This document shows, in pieces, positions 1 through 6,594 of a stretch of 13,419 bases of DNA. A model generated the notes under the pieces. That model was not told the DNA's origin. It was given only the letters and a program-made list of their open reading frames with translations, and did no database searches. Location of the stretch: NCBI GenBank assembly GCA_002323515.1, contig DCQQ01000037.1, positions 1 through 13,419 of the forward strand, in the 5' to 3' direction. The translations under genes and the position numbers were made by a program. This DNA is from Balneolaceae bacterium UBA1514 (GTDB lineage: Bacteria > Bacteroidota > Rhodothermia > Balneolales > Balneolaceae). Every line of letters begins with the position of its first letter. Position 1 is the stretch's first letter.

Positions 1-1160
1 TTAGCATAGACTGTTGTTCCAATACGAAAATCTCCAGGATTAAAAATGGACACAATATCACCTGGGTAAGCTTCTTCTAACAACTGCCGGTCGTCCCCCA
101 TAAGGGTATGTGGCGTGGCCAATTTTAATTTCTTTCCTGTATGTGCGACCACTACATCCTGCCCTCTCACAAATTTTCCTGATGCGATGCGAATAAAGGC
201 CGCACAGTCCCTATGGCCTGGATTCATATTGGCCTGCATCTTAAAAATAAAACCAGAAAATTCGTCTTCTAATCCTCGTTTCTCTCCCTTGGAGTACTCA
301 TAGCCTTGAGGTGGTGGGGCCAAGCGATGGAAATAATGTAAGAATACATCCAACCCAAAATTATTTAATGCACTCCCAAAAAAAACAGGGGTTACTTTAC
401 CTGCATTATAAAGATCCTGATCCATGCCTTCATACATGTCGTCAATAAGCATTAGCTCTTCTAAAAATGCATCTTTCTCTAGATCTGATAAATTACTTCT
501 ATCTAATGCCTCTTTTGGGCTTACTAATTCCGTTATTGCCTTCTTGGCTCCATGATCGGCTTTTTCGTACACATGTACTTTTTTCGCCTGAACATCATAA
601 ATACCTTGAAATTTTTGCCCATATCCCATAGGCCAACTTGCGGGAACAACCTCAATTCCAAGCTTATTCTCTATATTACTGAGTACTTCCAATGGTTCCA
701 TCCCGGGACGATCACACTTGTTTACAAAGGTGATCACCGGAACTTCACGCAACTTACACACTTCAAACAGCTTTTCAGTTTGTTCCTCAACTCCTTTAGC
801 CACATCGATGACCATTAGTCCAGAGTCGGCGGCCACCAACGTGCGAAGTGTATCCTCAGAGAAGTCTTTGTGACCTGGAGTATCCAACAAATTATACTTA
901 ATACCATCTTTTTCGAAACGCATAACCGAAGATGTTACCGAAATACCTCGCTCCTTCTCAATGGCCATCCAATCTGAAGCGGCATGATGGGAGGCCTTAC
1001 GAGCACGCACAGAACCCGCTGCATGAATAGCTCCACCATACAACAAAAGCTTTTCGGTGAGAGTCGTCTTACCTGCATCTGGGTGTGATATAATTGCAAA
1101 TGTACGCCGCTTTAAGGCCTCGGTAAAAATACTTGTATCGGCGGTAGCCGCTGTGCTCAT
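1..1160 (-). CDS. prfC: Peptide chain release factor 3 (RF3), C-terminus cut by window edge
   Basis: RF3 is a translational GTPase that recycles RF1/RF2 from the ribosome after peptide release. About 386 codons are visible of a family length near 525, so the C-terminal domain lies outside the window. The G-domain motifs are clear: the P-loop HPDAGKTT at residues 26-33, the switch I region with EKERGISVTSSV at 68-79 (the RF3-type GISVTSSV signature), DTPGH at 93-97 and NKCDR at 147-151. A later GSALNNFG segment matches the G5 region. The HPDAGKTT/GISVTSSV pair separates RF3 from EF-G. The ATG at 1158-1160 is chosen because it gives the usual short N-terminal extension before the G domain; no Shine-Dalgarno is present. 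It lies 93 bases downstream of the SirB1-like gene on the same strand and may have its own promoter in that gap. Confidence 0.96.
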   Translation of the reverse strand, partial: MSTAATADTSIFTEALKRRTFAIISHPDAGKTTLTEKLLLYGGAIHAAGSVRARKASHHAASDWMAIEKERGISVTSSVMRFEKDGIKYNLLDTPGHKDFSEDTLRTLVAADSGLMVIDVAKGVEEQTEKLFEVCKLREVPVITFVNKCDRPGMEPLEVLSNIENKLGIEVVPASWPMGYGQKFQGIYDVQAKKVHVYEKADHGAKKAITELVSPKEALDRSNLSDLEKDAFLEELMLIDDMYEGMDQDLYNAGKVTPVFFGSALNNFGLDVFLHYFHRLAPPPQGYEYSKGEKRGLEDEFSGFIFKMQANMNPGHRDCAAFIRIASGKFVRGQDVVVAHTGKKLKLATPHTLMGDDRQLLEEAYPGDIVSIFNPGDFRIGTTVYA

Positions 1161-1183
1161 GAAGCTTTGATTAAATTAATAGG

Positions 1184-1217
1184 GTAAAATACGACCTTTT
1201 TCTACCTAATTCAGCAA
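1184..1217 (-). promoter_or_regulatory. Possible Bacteroidota-type promoter for prfC
   Basis: Read on the minus strand, a TTG (1217-1215) is followed after 23 bases by TATTTTAC (1191-1184), one mismatch from the TAnnTTTG -7 consensus. It sits about 24 bases before the prfC start. The spacer is at the long end and such AT-rich matches are common by chance, so this is a weak call. Confidence 0.25.
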
Positions 1218-1253
1218 CATATGCTTAATTTTACTCACCTAGCTATATAACCA

Positions 1254-2108
1254 CTAAACCGCTTCCCCTTCCACTAATCCCAGAAGACTTTTTAACTCCT
1301 GTACCCGGTCATGCTCCTCGTTTCGCTCATAACTATTCATTAAATTTCTAATACAACGAGCTAAAATGTCTATATCGGAAGCCATTTTGAAATATTCCGG
1401 CTTTGGTGTGACATTGTTCTTTTTTAAAAAGAAATAGCACTGATCGTAGCTTACCTCAGCCCCCTGATCATAAGGGTCGATAAGTTGTTCTTCTTTTTCA
1501 CCCACAAAGGCCAACATGAAGTGAATAGGCATGTTCACACCAAAAATAGGTAATTGAAGACGTCGCGCAATAAACATTGCCACTAAACTCAGAGATATTG
1601 GTAGCCCCTTTCTTCGCTCAATTACCTGATCAATAAACCCGTTGGCTGGATTATGATAATCCTTATTGTCACCCCTGAAATTCAAATCCTCGAAGATAAA
1701 TTTCATGAGGATGCGCATTCTTTCCCTCTCACTTCGTTTGTACCGCAAGCTAGGACGAATCATATCTGCGAAATGATCCAGAGTTTTTACATACTCAGAT
1801 TCTCGTAAGGTTGGGTGGCCAAACCGTGCAAGCGTGATAACAGACCGCTCCAGTTGCGCGCGGTTACCTACACCTTCTAGCAGAAGCTCTGCAAAATCTC
1901 CCTTAAGCGTAGAAAAAGTAAGTTTATGAAGTACGTTTTTCGCTCGCTTTTTTTCTTCTTTATCCTTGGTGTGGACACGTATCTGGTCTAGCAAGGGTAC
2001 GGCACGATCCCCTAACTCCATAAACCGAAGCTGGACTTGCTCCTGAACAAAAGGATCGGGATCCTCCAACAAAAACATAAGTGATTCTATTTCAGTACGG
2101 GTAGACAT
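1254..2108 (-). CDS. SirB1-type transglutaminase-like protein with HEAT-like N-terminus
   Basis: This 284-residue cytosolic protein has no signal peptide or membrane segment. The N-terminal ~65 residues (EDPDPFVQEQVQ, then an LGDRAVPLL segment) look like HEAT-type helices. The middle (about 90-216) matches the Transglut_core2/SirB1 family: N153-P-A-N, an ERRKGLPISLS stretch at 164-174, the PIHF histidine H196 and the DPYDQG aspartate D211. The Cys position of true transglutaminases is occupied by the ISLS segment. The only cysteines (C224, C252) lie C-terminal to the core, so classical thiol catalysis is unlikely. That is usual for this family as I know it. The final ~50 residues are helical, like the TPR-type tail of SirB1 proteins. 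The biochemical role is unknown. It is the first gene of a minus-strand unit with prfC downstream and is divergent from the arginine deiminase gene, 100 bases away. Confidence 0.85.
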   Translation of the reverse strand: MSTRTEIESLMFLLEDPDPFVQEQVQLRFMELGDRAVPLLDQIRVHTKDKEEKKRAKNVLHKLTFSTLKGDFAELLLEGVGNRAQLERSVITLARFGHPTLRESEYVKTLDHFADMIRPSLRYKRSERERMRILMKFIFEDLNFRGDNKDYHNPANGFIDQVIERRKGLPISLSLVAMFIARRLQLPIFGVNMPIHFMLAFVGEKEEQLIDPYDQGAEVSYDQCYFFLKKNNVTPKPEYFKMASDIDILARCIRNLMNSYERNEEHDRVQELKSLLGLVEGEAV

Positions 2109-2144
2109 GATATCAAAATACTAAATGGAGTAATTCAATTCCGC

Positions 2145-2175
2145 TTAATAATGGCAATACTAAAGCGTATATTTG
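2145..2175 (+). promoter_or_regulatory. Probable promoter of the arginine deiminase/site-2 protease operon
   Basis: TATATTTG at 2168-2175 is an exact match to the TAnnTTTG -7 element of Bacteroidota primary-sigma promoters. A TTA at 2145-2147, 20 bases upstream, occupies the place of the usual TTG -33 element. The expected start of transcription would leave a leader of about 28 bases before the ATG at 2209. This 100-base divergent gap must also contain the promoter for the SirB1-like gene, which I could not place. Confidence 0.5.
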
Positions 2176-2208
2176 AGTTGAACTGTGACATTGTAACTAA
2201 ACCAGCGT

Positions 2209-3573
2209 ATGGCTCTCAACGTTTCTTCTGAAATTTCCCATTTAAGCGGGGTTATTGTTCATGCTCCTGGCCCTGAGTTGTCTTGGGTACATCCCGGGAT
2301 GAAACACGAGTTACTTTTCGATGATATTATATTTGAAGAGCATGCCCGAGAAGAACACTTGGATATGCTTGAGGTTTTCAAAACTATCATGAAAGATCCA
2401 ACCCAGGTTTATGAAATACGTGACTTATTTAGCCAATGTTTTGAACAAAAAGAAGCCAGAGAATACTTCATAGATGAACTGATCAGAGCATTTCCCAACC
2501 TGCCTTTGAGCCTTGTTCGGAGAGAATTAGAGGCCTTAGAGCCATCTGATTTGTTGCTCTGGGCCATTGAAGGTTCTGATAGTTTTGCTAAACATATGTC
2601 CTCCTTATCCGGGCTAAGGAGCGCTAGTGGCTTGGAATCAGAAAATAGGCTACGAGCACTAGCTAACATTCCTATTCAACCCATTCCTAACCTTTTATTC
2701 ACTCGCGATTTAGCTGCTGTAATTGGGAATCAAATTATCTTATCCAGGGCAGCTACACAAGCCCGACTAAGAGAGTCCATTCTCATGGATACCCTTGTCC
2801 ATTACCATCCTTTATTTAATCCGGTCCGTAATTCCATCATACAGCTTCCTGCAGAACAGTCTATCGAGGGTGGTGATATTTTGGTGGCATCTGAGAAGTT
2901 AATTCTTGTCGGGATAAGCGAACGAAGCTCATTTGCTGGGGTGCTAAAAGCATCTGAATCCCTAATGACTAGAGGAGTTGAAACAATTTTAGCTATCGAC
3001 ATACCTAAACAACGATCCTCTATGCATCTAGACACCATCTTTACTTTTGCAAGTGAATATGAATGCGTGATTTACCCACCCGTTTTCCAGAACAAAGCAA
3101 ATAATGTGGTGGCACTAAGAAAGCAGGACGATCAGATTGTGGTGGAATCCCGCTATCATATAAAAGAGGCTTTGGAAGAATTTACTGGCAGGGAGTACAC
3201 GTTCATTTCCTGTGGTGGGAGAGAGGGGGTACAGCAAGAGCGGGAGCAGTGGACGGATGGAGCTAACGTTTTTGCCTTAGCACCCGGAGTAATAATGGGT
3301 TATGACAGAAATACCTATACCTTTAAAGCCTTAGAAGAGCATGGATATACCTATTTAAAAACTCATGAATTTCTAGAGGAGTATGGCAACAAAAACTATG
3401 ATTGGTCTAAGCATAAGAGTACAAAGAATAAAATTGCTATAGGATTTGAGGGGCATGAATTGTGTAGAGGTCGAGGCGGAGCCCGTTGTATGACCTTACC
3501 TATACATAGAACCCCCCTCACCTACATGAGTCCCCATGATAAAGCAACCAAAAGATTCATAATCGATGCCTGA
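2209..3573 (+). CDS. arcA: Arginine deiminase family protein
   Basis: Arginine deiminase hydrolyses L-arginine to citrulline and ammonia in the cytosol. The protein is 454 residues, somewhat longer than the usual 400-420. The N-terminus (GVIVHAPGPEL, LLFDDI, EEH) matches the family opening. A helical insert at about 60-150 corresponds to the five-helix insertion that marks deiminases of this group. Catalytic motifs are in order and intact: FTRD at 164-167 (with Leu instead of the frequent following Pro), EGGD at 220-223, HLDT at 273-276 (catalytic His273), the QWTDGANVFALAPG segment near 345-358, and the GRGGARC loop with nucleophile Cys427. No ornithine carbamoyltransferase, carbamate kinase or antiporter gene lies nearby, so this is not a standard arc operon. 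Other guanidino substrates cannot be excluded. The stop overlaps the next gene by 8 bases, so the two are probably co-translated. Confidence 0.88.
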   Translation: MALNVSSEISHLSGVIVHAPGPELSWVHPGMKHELLFDDIIFEEHAREEHLDMLEVFKTIMKDPTQVYEIRDLFSQCFEQKEAREYFIDELIRAFPNLPLSLVRRELEALEPSDLLLWAIEGSDSFAKHMSSLSGLRSASGLESENRLRALANIPIQPIPNLLFTRDLAAVIGNQIILSRAATQARLRESILMDTLVHYHPLFNPVRNSIIQLPAEQSIEGGDILVASEKLILVGISERSSFAGVLKASESLMTRGVETILAIDIPKQRSSMHLDTIFTFASEYECVIYPPVFQNKANNVVALRKQDDQIVVESRYHIKEALEEFTGREYTFISCGGREGVQQEREQWTDGANVFALAPGVIMGYDRNTYTFKALEEHGYTYLKTHEFLEEYGNKNYDWSKHKSTKNKIAIGFEGHELCRGRGGARCMTLPIHRTPLTYMSPHDKATKRFIIDA

Positions 3574-4828
3574 AACCCCTTCCTCAGAACGCTCAGATAA
3601 TCTATTTCCAGTTGATCGATCGAGTCAAGAGCACTGGAACTACGAAGCGCATGAACGCAAGAATGACAGACCTACCCTTAAAGAACTTTTTATCCACGGT
3701 GTACTCTTCATTCTTACTTTTATTTCTGTCAGTACCGTAAGCACCTTACTAGTAGGTAAGGGCTTGCAAATTAAAACTCTCGCAGGTTTTAGCTTTCCGT
3801 TTCCAACTAACGAAGATCTTAAAGCTGGGGCGTTATTTGCCTCATTATTGCTTAGTTTTTTAACCGTTCATGAATTTGGCCATTACTTTGCCGCAGTGTA
3901 TCATCGGGTTCGTGTTAGCTTACCTTATTATATACCTTTACCTGTAGGAATTGGAACATTAGGGGCTGTTATAAAAATTCGCCAGCAGATTCAACGTACT
4001 CGAAGTCTATTCGATATTGGGGCAGCTGGTCCTCTTGTAGGATTTATCGTTTCCTTGGCTATTCTCATCATTGGCTTTCTTACACTTCCTGGACCCAATT
4101 TTTTAAACGACTTTGGAGATCACCAAATGCTCATTGATCACTTTAATGAGTTTGGGTACTATCCTCCTCTGCCATCATTAATTGAAGGACAAATGGTTTT
4201 TTTATTTGGCGAAACCCCTTTGTATAGTTTTATAGCCTCTTTTTTCCCTTCAGCACCACCTATGTATGAAATCATGCATTATCCTTTCCTGTTAGCAGGT
4301 TGGTTTGGGTTATTTTTCACGGCTCTTAATTTAATGCCCGTTGGACAACTCGATGGTGGTCATATATTGTATAGTCTAGTGGGCTACGAAAAACACCGGA
4401 TTATCGCACGAATATTTTATGGTGGCTTAACCATTTTAGCCGGTATTGAGGCCGTCCCTCTTTTTCAAAGCTATTTAACGAACCACGGCTTTGATTCTAT
4501 AGGATATGCTTGGGGGATTTGGACCATCATCCTTAGCCTGCTCATGAAAAAAGCCTATGTAGAACACTTATATTGGATGGGAGTCATGCTTCCTCTTTCT
4601 CTCTTAATGAGTGGGTTTTTTCTTTATGTATGGACTCCCTCATTCGCACAAGAGGGATCTGTACTATGGCTTTTCTGGTCTTTCTTCACTGCATATATTG
4701 TGAAAATTGAACATCCACCCGTACGATATGAAGAACCCTTGAGCCCCGGGCGTACATTCTTAGGCTGGGTAAGTATGCTTATTTTTATACTGTGTATTAG
4801 CCTTAATCCCTTAACCTTAATTAGTTAA
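3566..4828 (+). CDS. Membrane site-2 protease, M50 family metalloprotease
   Basis: This is a predicted intramembrane zinc metalloprotease that cleaves membrane-anchored substrates. It has 420 residues, with a hydrophilic cytosolic N-terminus of about 40 residues followed by roughly seven to nine hydrophobic segments (for example 43-63, 90-105, 154-174 and 240-258, with several more after 290). The zinc motif HEFGH is at 102-106 inside the second hydrophobic segment. The third-ligand motif, NLMPVGQLDGGH, is at 255-266 with Asp263. GAAGPLVGF at 152-160 is the conserved glycine-rich stretch between them. No PDZ domain is seen, unlike RseP; the shape is closer to EGY/FtsH-associated-like S2P proteins. 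The ATG overlaps the end of the arginine deiminase gene (ATG inside GATGCCTGA), which implies translational coupling. A hairpin 44 bases downstream ends the unit. The substrate is unknown; no anti-sigma factor is encoded beside it. Confidence 0.9.
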   Translation: MPETPSSERSDNLFPVDRSSQEHWNYEAHERKNDRPTLKELFIHGVLFILTFISVSTVSTLLVGKGLQIKTLAGFSFPFPTNEDLKAGALFASLLLSFLTVHEFGHYFAAVYHRVRVSLPYYIPLPVGIGTLGAVIKIRQQIQRTRSLFDIGAAGPLVGFIVSLAILIIGFLTLPGPNFLNDFGDHQMLIDHFNEFGYYPPLPSLIEGQMVFLFGETPLYSFIASFFPSAPPMYEIMHYPFLLAGWFGLFFTALNLMPVGQLDGGHILYSLVGYEKHRIIARIFYGGLTILAGIEAVPLFQSYLTNHGFDSIGYAWGIWTIILSLLMKKAYVEHLYWMGVMLPLSLLMSGFFLYVWTPSFAQEGSVLWLFWSFFTAYIVKIEHPPVRYEEPLSPGRTFLGWVSMLIFILCISLNPLTLIS

Positions 4829-4871
4829 CACGATACAATTTATGCCTTATTTGAACGGTATTTTTGGGGCT

Positions 4872-4897
4872 AAAGTGCATCATGTCAAGCACTTTTT
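4872..4897 (+). terminator. Hairpin terminator after the site-2 protease gene
   Basis: A perfect 7-bp stem AAAGTGC (4872-4878) / GCACTTT (4889-4895) has a 10-base loop and runs into further T residues. It lies 44 bases after the stop codon. The T tract is short (five T in total, three of them in the stem), so termination may be moderate. Confidence 0.55.
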
Positions 4898-5104
4898 GAT
4901 AGATGATATACTAGTTATAGAACATTTTTCGTAAAGTATGAACCCGTGACATCACGATGTATTTCGACTTTTCAACAATCTATTTCCACCAGAATAGTAC
5001 CGTAAAAAAGTAATAATCTCTGATTTAAGACCTATAAGTATCACTTAAGCTTCTTATTATCCCCTAATTGTATTGACTAAAACTGTAACCCCCACTCCAC
5101 ATTC
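4898..5104. other. Intergenic region with no assigned content
   Basis: Together with the hairpin before it, this makes a 276-base gap ahead of the lipoprotein gene. It should contain that gene's promoter. I see a TTGACT at about 5072-5077 but no -10 or TAnnTTTG box at a workable distance. No reading frame with coding character and no tRNA or riboswitch fold was recognised. Confidence 0.4.
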
Positions 5105-5563
5105 ATGACCAGTTCAAAAAGACTTTTATCCATCCTAGGCATATGCGTACTCAGTATTAGTTTCATGTATTGCTCGTCTAGTAGTAAAGAGCAAAACTTC
5201 ACTCTATCCAGCACTGTGGAGATAGCCCTCCAAATTGACAAACTAGTAGCAGAAGACAAGTACACTGAAGCCTTAGAAGTGTTAGAGGAACAACCTAACA
5301 GCCCCGAAATTTTAACGCTAAAAGAAATGACTCACTTGAATTACGGTTTATTTTTGGAATATCGGGATGCAAATGTGAACAATATGAGAGATAAGATGAA
5401 TAAAGCTTTACGTGAGTACGTAAAGGTTCTTCGAATTAATCCAGACAACGAAAAAGCCATATCTGAGATTGAACAAATACTAGGTATTTACGCTACTTTT
5501 GGGAACCGTTCGCCCGCGGAAGATGTGGTCGCCGATCTTGAAGAATTTGGTTTTACACTTTAA
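5105..5563 (+). CDS. Small putative lipoprotein with TPR-like helices
   Basis: This is a 152-residue protein of unknown function. The N-terminus has a short basic region (KR at 5-6), a hydrophobic stretch at 7-22, and Cys23 followed by a serine run, the typical layout of an exported lipoprotein. The box FMYC is a poor match to the L-[AS]-[GA]-C consensus, so lipidation is likely but not certain. The mature part is helical. Two segments, KYTEALEVLEEQPNSPE (about 53-69) and an ALREYVKVLRINPDNEKA segment (about 101-118), have the small-residue and proline pattern of tetratricopeptide repeats, with a spacing that suggests a degenerate TPR fold. It ends 22 bases before smpB on the same strand, so both may be cotranscribed. 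The neighbour says nothing about its function, since smpB is a translation-quality gene. Confidence 0.7.
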   Translation: MTSSKRLLSILGICVLSISFMYCSSSSKEQNFTLSSTVEIALQIDKLVAEDKYTEALEVLEEQPNSPEILTLKEMTHLNYGLFLEYRDANVNNMRDKMNKALREYVKVLRINPDNEKAISEIEQILGIYATFGNRSPAEDVVADLEEFGFTL

Positions 5564-5585
5564 ATAAATTTGGATTACCACCCTT

Positions 5586-6062
5586 TTGAGCGAAAAAAAT
5601 AATAATACACCCACTATAAGCAATCGAAAAGCTTTCCATGAATACACCATCGTGGAAACTTTTGAGGCAGGTATTTCGCTTCAGGGAACCGAAGTAAAAT
5701 CGCTCCGTGCTGGTAAAGCTAATTTTACCGATGCTTTTGCCTTTGTTCAAGGAGAAGAAGTTTGGCTGAAAGAGTTCCACATATCAGTATATGATCATGG
5801 CTCTTACATGAATCATGAGCCTAAACGGGATCGAAAGCTCCTTCTACACAAAAAAGAAATACGAGCTCTTGATAAAGGGGTGCAACAAAAAGGAAATACC
5901 ATTGTGCCACTGAAGCTATACTTTGTACGGGGTAAGGCAAAACTACAAATTGGCCTAGCGAAGGGTAAGAAGCTTTACGACAAACGCGATAGCATAAAAG
6001 AAAAAGATGTTAAGCGTCAAATGAAACGAAGCATCAAAGAAGGTGTTCGGTTCAACCCTTGA
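5586..6062 (+). CDS. smpB: SsrA-binding protein SmpB (TTG start)
   Basis: SmpB binds tmRNA and brings it to stalled ribosomes for trans-translation. The 158-residue length is normal for the family. Diagnostic segments are NRKAFHEYTI (about 12-21), GISLQGTEVKSLRAGKANF (about 29-47, the OB-fold tmRNA-binding signature), the HEPKRDRKLLLHKKEI region (75-90), and a basic C-terminal tail with GKKLYDKRDSIKEKD and RQMKRS, which enters the decoding centre. The start is TTG at 5586-5588. No ATG or GTG occurs in frame between the upstream stop (5565-5567) and the conserved core, and the next in-frame Met is far inside the protein, so TTG is the best choice. It converges with rnpB; the partner tmRNA gene ssrA is not in this window. 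Confidence 0.96.
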   Translation: MSEKNNNTPTISNRKAFHEYTIVETFEAGISLQGTEVKSLRAGKANFTDAFAFVQGEEVWLKEFHISVYDHGSYMNHEPKRDRKLLLHKKEIRALDKGVQQKGNTIVPLKLYFVRGKAKLQIGLAKGKKLYDKRDSIKEKDVKRQMKRSIKEGVRFNP

Positions 6063-6168
6063 CCAATATTACAGTATCAAATTTACAGTGCTAAGTCTCC
6101 AGTATCTAGTTTAGAGTATTTAGTTCATCTAATATTGAACTTACTAAATTTGGCTATAATAAAAGAAA
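6063..6168. other. AT-rich spacer between smpB and the rnpB terminator
   Basis: This convergent gap holds three loose copies of an ACAGT/CCAGT-containing motif near 6070-6105, but no convincing terminator for smpB and no gene. Confidence 0.4.
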
Positions 6169-6196
6169 GAGCTCTCGACCTTTCGGACGAGAGCTC
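6161..6196 (-). terminator. Intrinsic terminator of rnpB
   Basis: On the minus strand, GAGCTCTCG (6196-6188) pairs perfectly with CGAGAGCTC (6177-6169). Inside, after a T-T mismatch, two more C-G pairs close a GAAA tetraloop. The hairpin is followed by TTTCTTTTATTAT. On the plus strand it is followed by CATATTTGG without a T run, so it serves rnpB and not smpB. Confidence 0.85.
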
Positions 6197-6204
6197 CATA
6201 TTTG

Positions 6205-6568
6205 GCTGAATACATCTATAAGCCGGATTCTGTATTTCGAATTAGCACTTTAGCATTCGAAACGACAATCATTTATCTAATGCGTTCCACCCGGCAACGT
6301 TATGACAAGTGGCACGTATTGCCTGCGTGAACTTGCACCCCGTGAGGTTTACCATGCCCTCTGTCTCACGACAAGAGGCGGTGAGCTCTTACCTCACCTT
6401 TTCACCCTTACTCCCTAAGAAGCGGTTTATTTTCTGTTGCACTCTCTGTATTTGCCGAAGCAAACCCTCAGCTACGCCTATTGGATCGCTGAGCACGGTA
6501 CTTGTTGGTGTCCGGACTTTCCTCCCTAGGCGCCGAAACGACCCAAGGCGATTGTCCAATGCATTCAA
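6205..6568 (-). ncRNA. rnpB: RNase P RNA, bacterial type A
   Basis: This is the catalytic RNA of ribonuclease P, which matures tRNA 5' ends. Minus-strand landmarks in order are GAGGAAAGTCCGGACACC near the 5' end (around 6505-6525, conserved region I), GTGCAACAGAAA (P4 side), GGTAAGAGCTCACCGC, GGTAAACCTC, and ACAGAATCCGGCTTATAGA near the 3' end (about 6214-6232, conserved region V). The terminal helix P1 can be drawn between GAATGCAT (6566-6559) and ATGTATTC (6215-6208), with one G-U pair, which fixes both ends to within a few bases. It begins only about 27 bases beyond the stop of the cysteine-free coiled-coil gene, has its own promoter box there, and ends in a strong terminator. Confidence 0.96.
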
Positions 6569-6569
6569 T

Positions 6570-6577
6570 TAAAGATA
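6570..6577 (-). promoter_or_regulatory. Probable -7 element of rnpB
   Basis: The minus strand reads TATCTTTA (6577-6570), one base from TAnnTTTG. It sits five to seven bases before the predicted 5' end of RNase P RNA (about 6566), the expected distance. Upstream TTTCTG-type bases near 6600 overlap the last codons of the upstream gene, but no exact TTG is present at the -33 position. Confidence 0.5.
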
Positions 6578-6594
6578 CAAGTATTCTAAGTGAA

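Noticed and set aside
552..818. Plus-strand open frame opposite prfC
   Set aside because: It lies wholly antisense to well-conserved RF3 GTPase codons and has no recognisable domain.
2409..3038. Two minus-strand open frames inside the arginine deiminase gene
   Set aside because: They overlap intact catalytic motifs on the plus strand and show no domain or start context of their own.
4859..4866. TATTTTTG, an exact TAnnTTTG box, as promoter for the lipoprotein gene
   Set aside because: It lies upstream of the hairpin at 4872-4897 and about 240 bases from the start codon, and no TTG is at the -33 distance; a chance match in AT-rich DNA is more likely.
6169..6196. The strong hairpin as terminator of smpB
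   Set aside because: On the plus strand no T run follows it and it is over 100 bases from the smpB stop; the T-rich tract is on the rnpB side.
6309..6572. Open reading frame on the plus strand
   Set aside because: It runs antisense through the conserved core of RNase P RNA; the translated product has no family features and the RNA landmarks explain the sequence.
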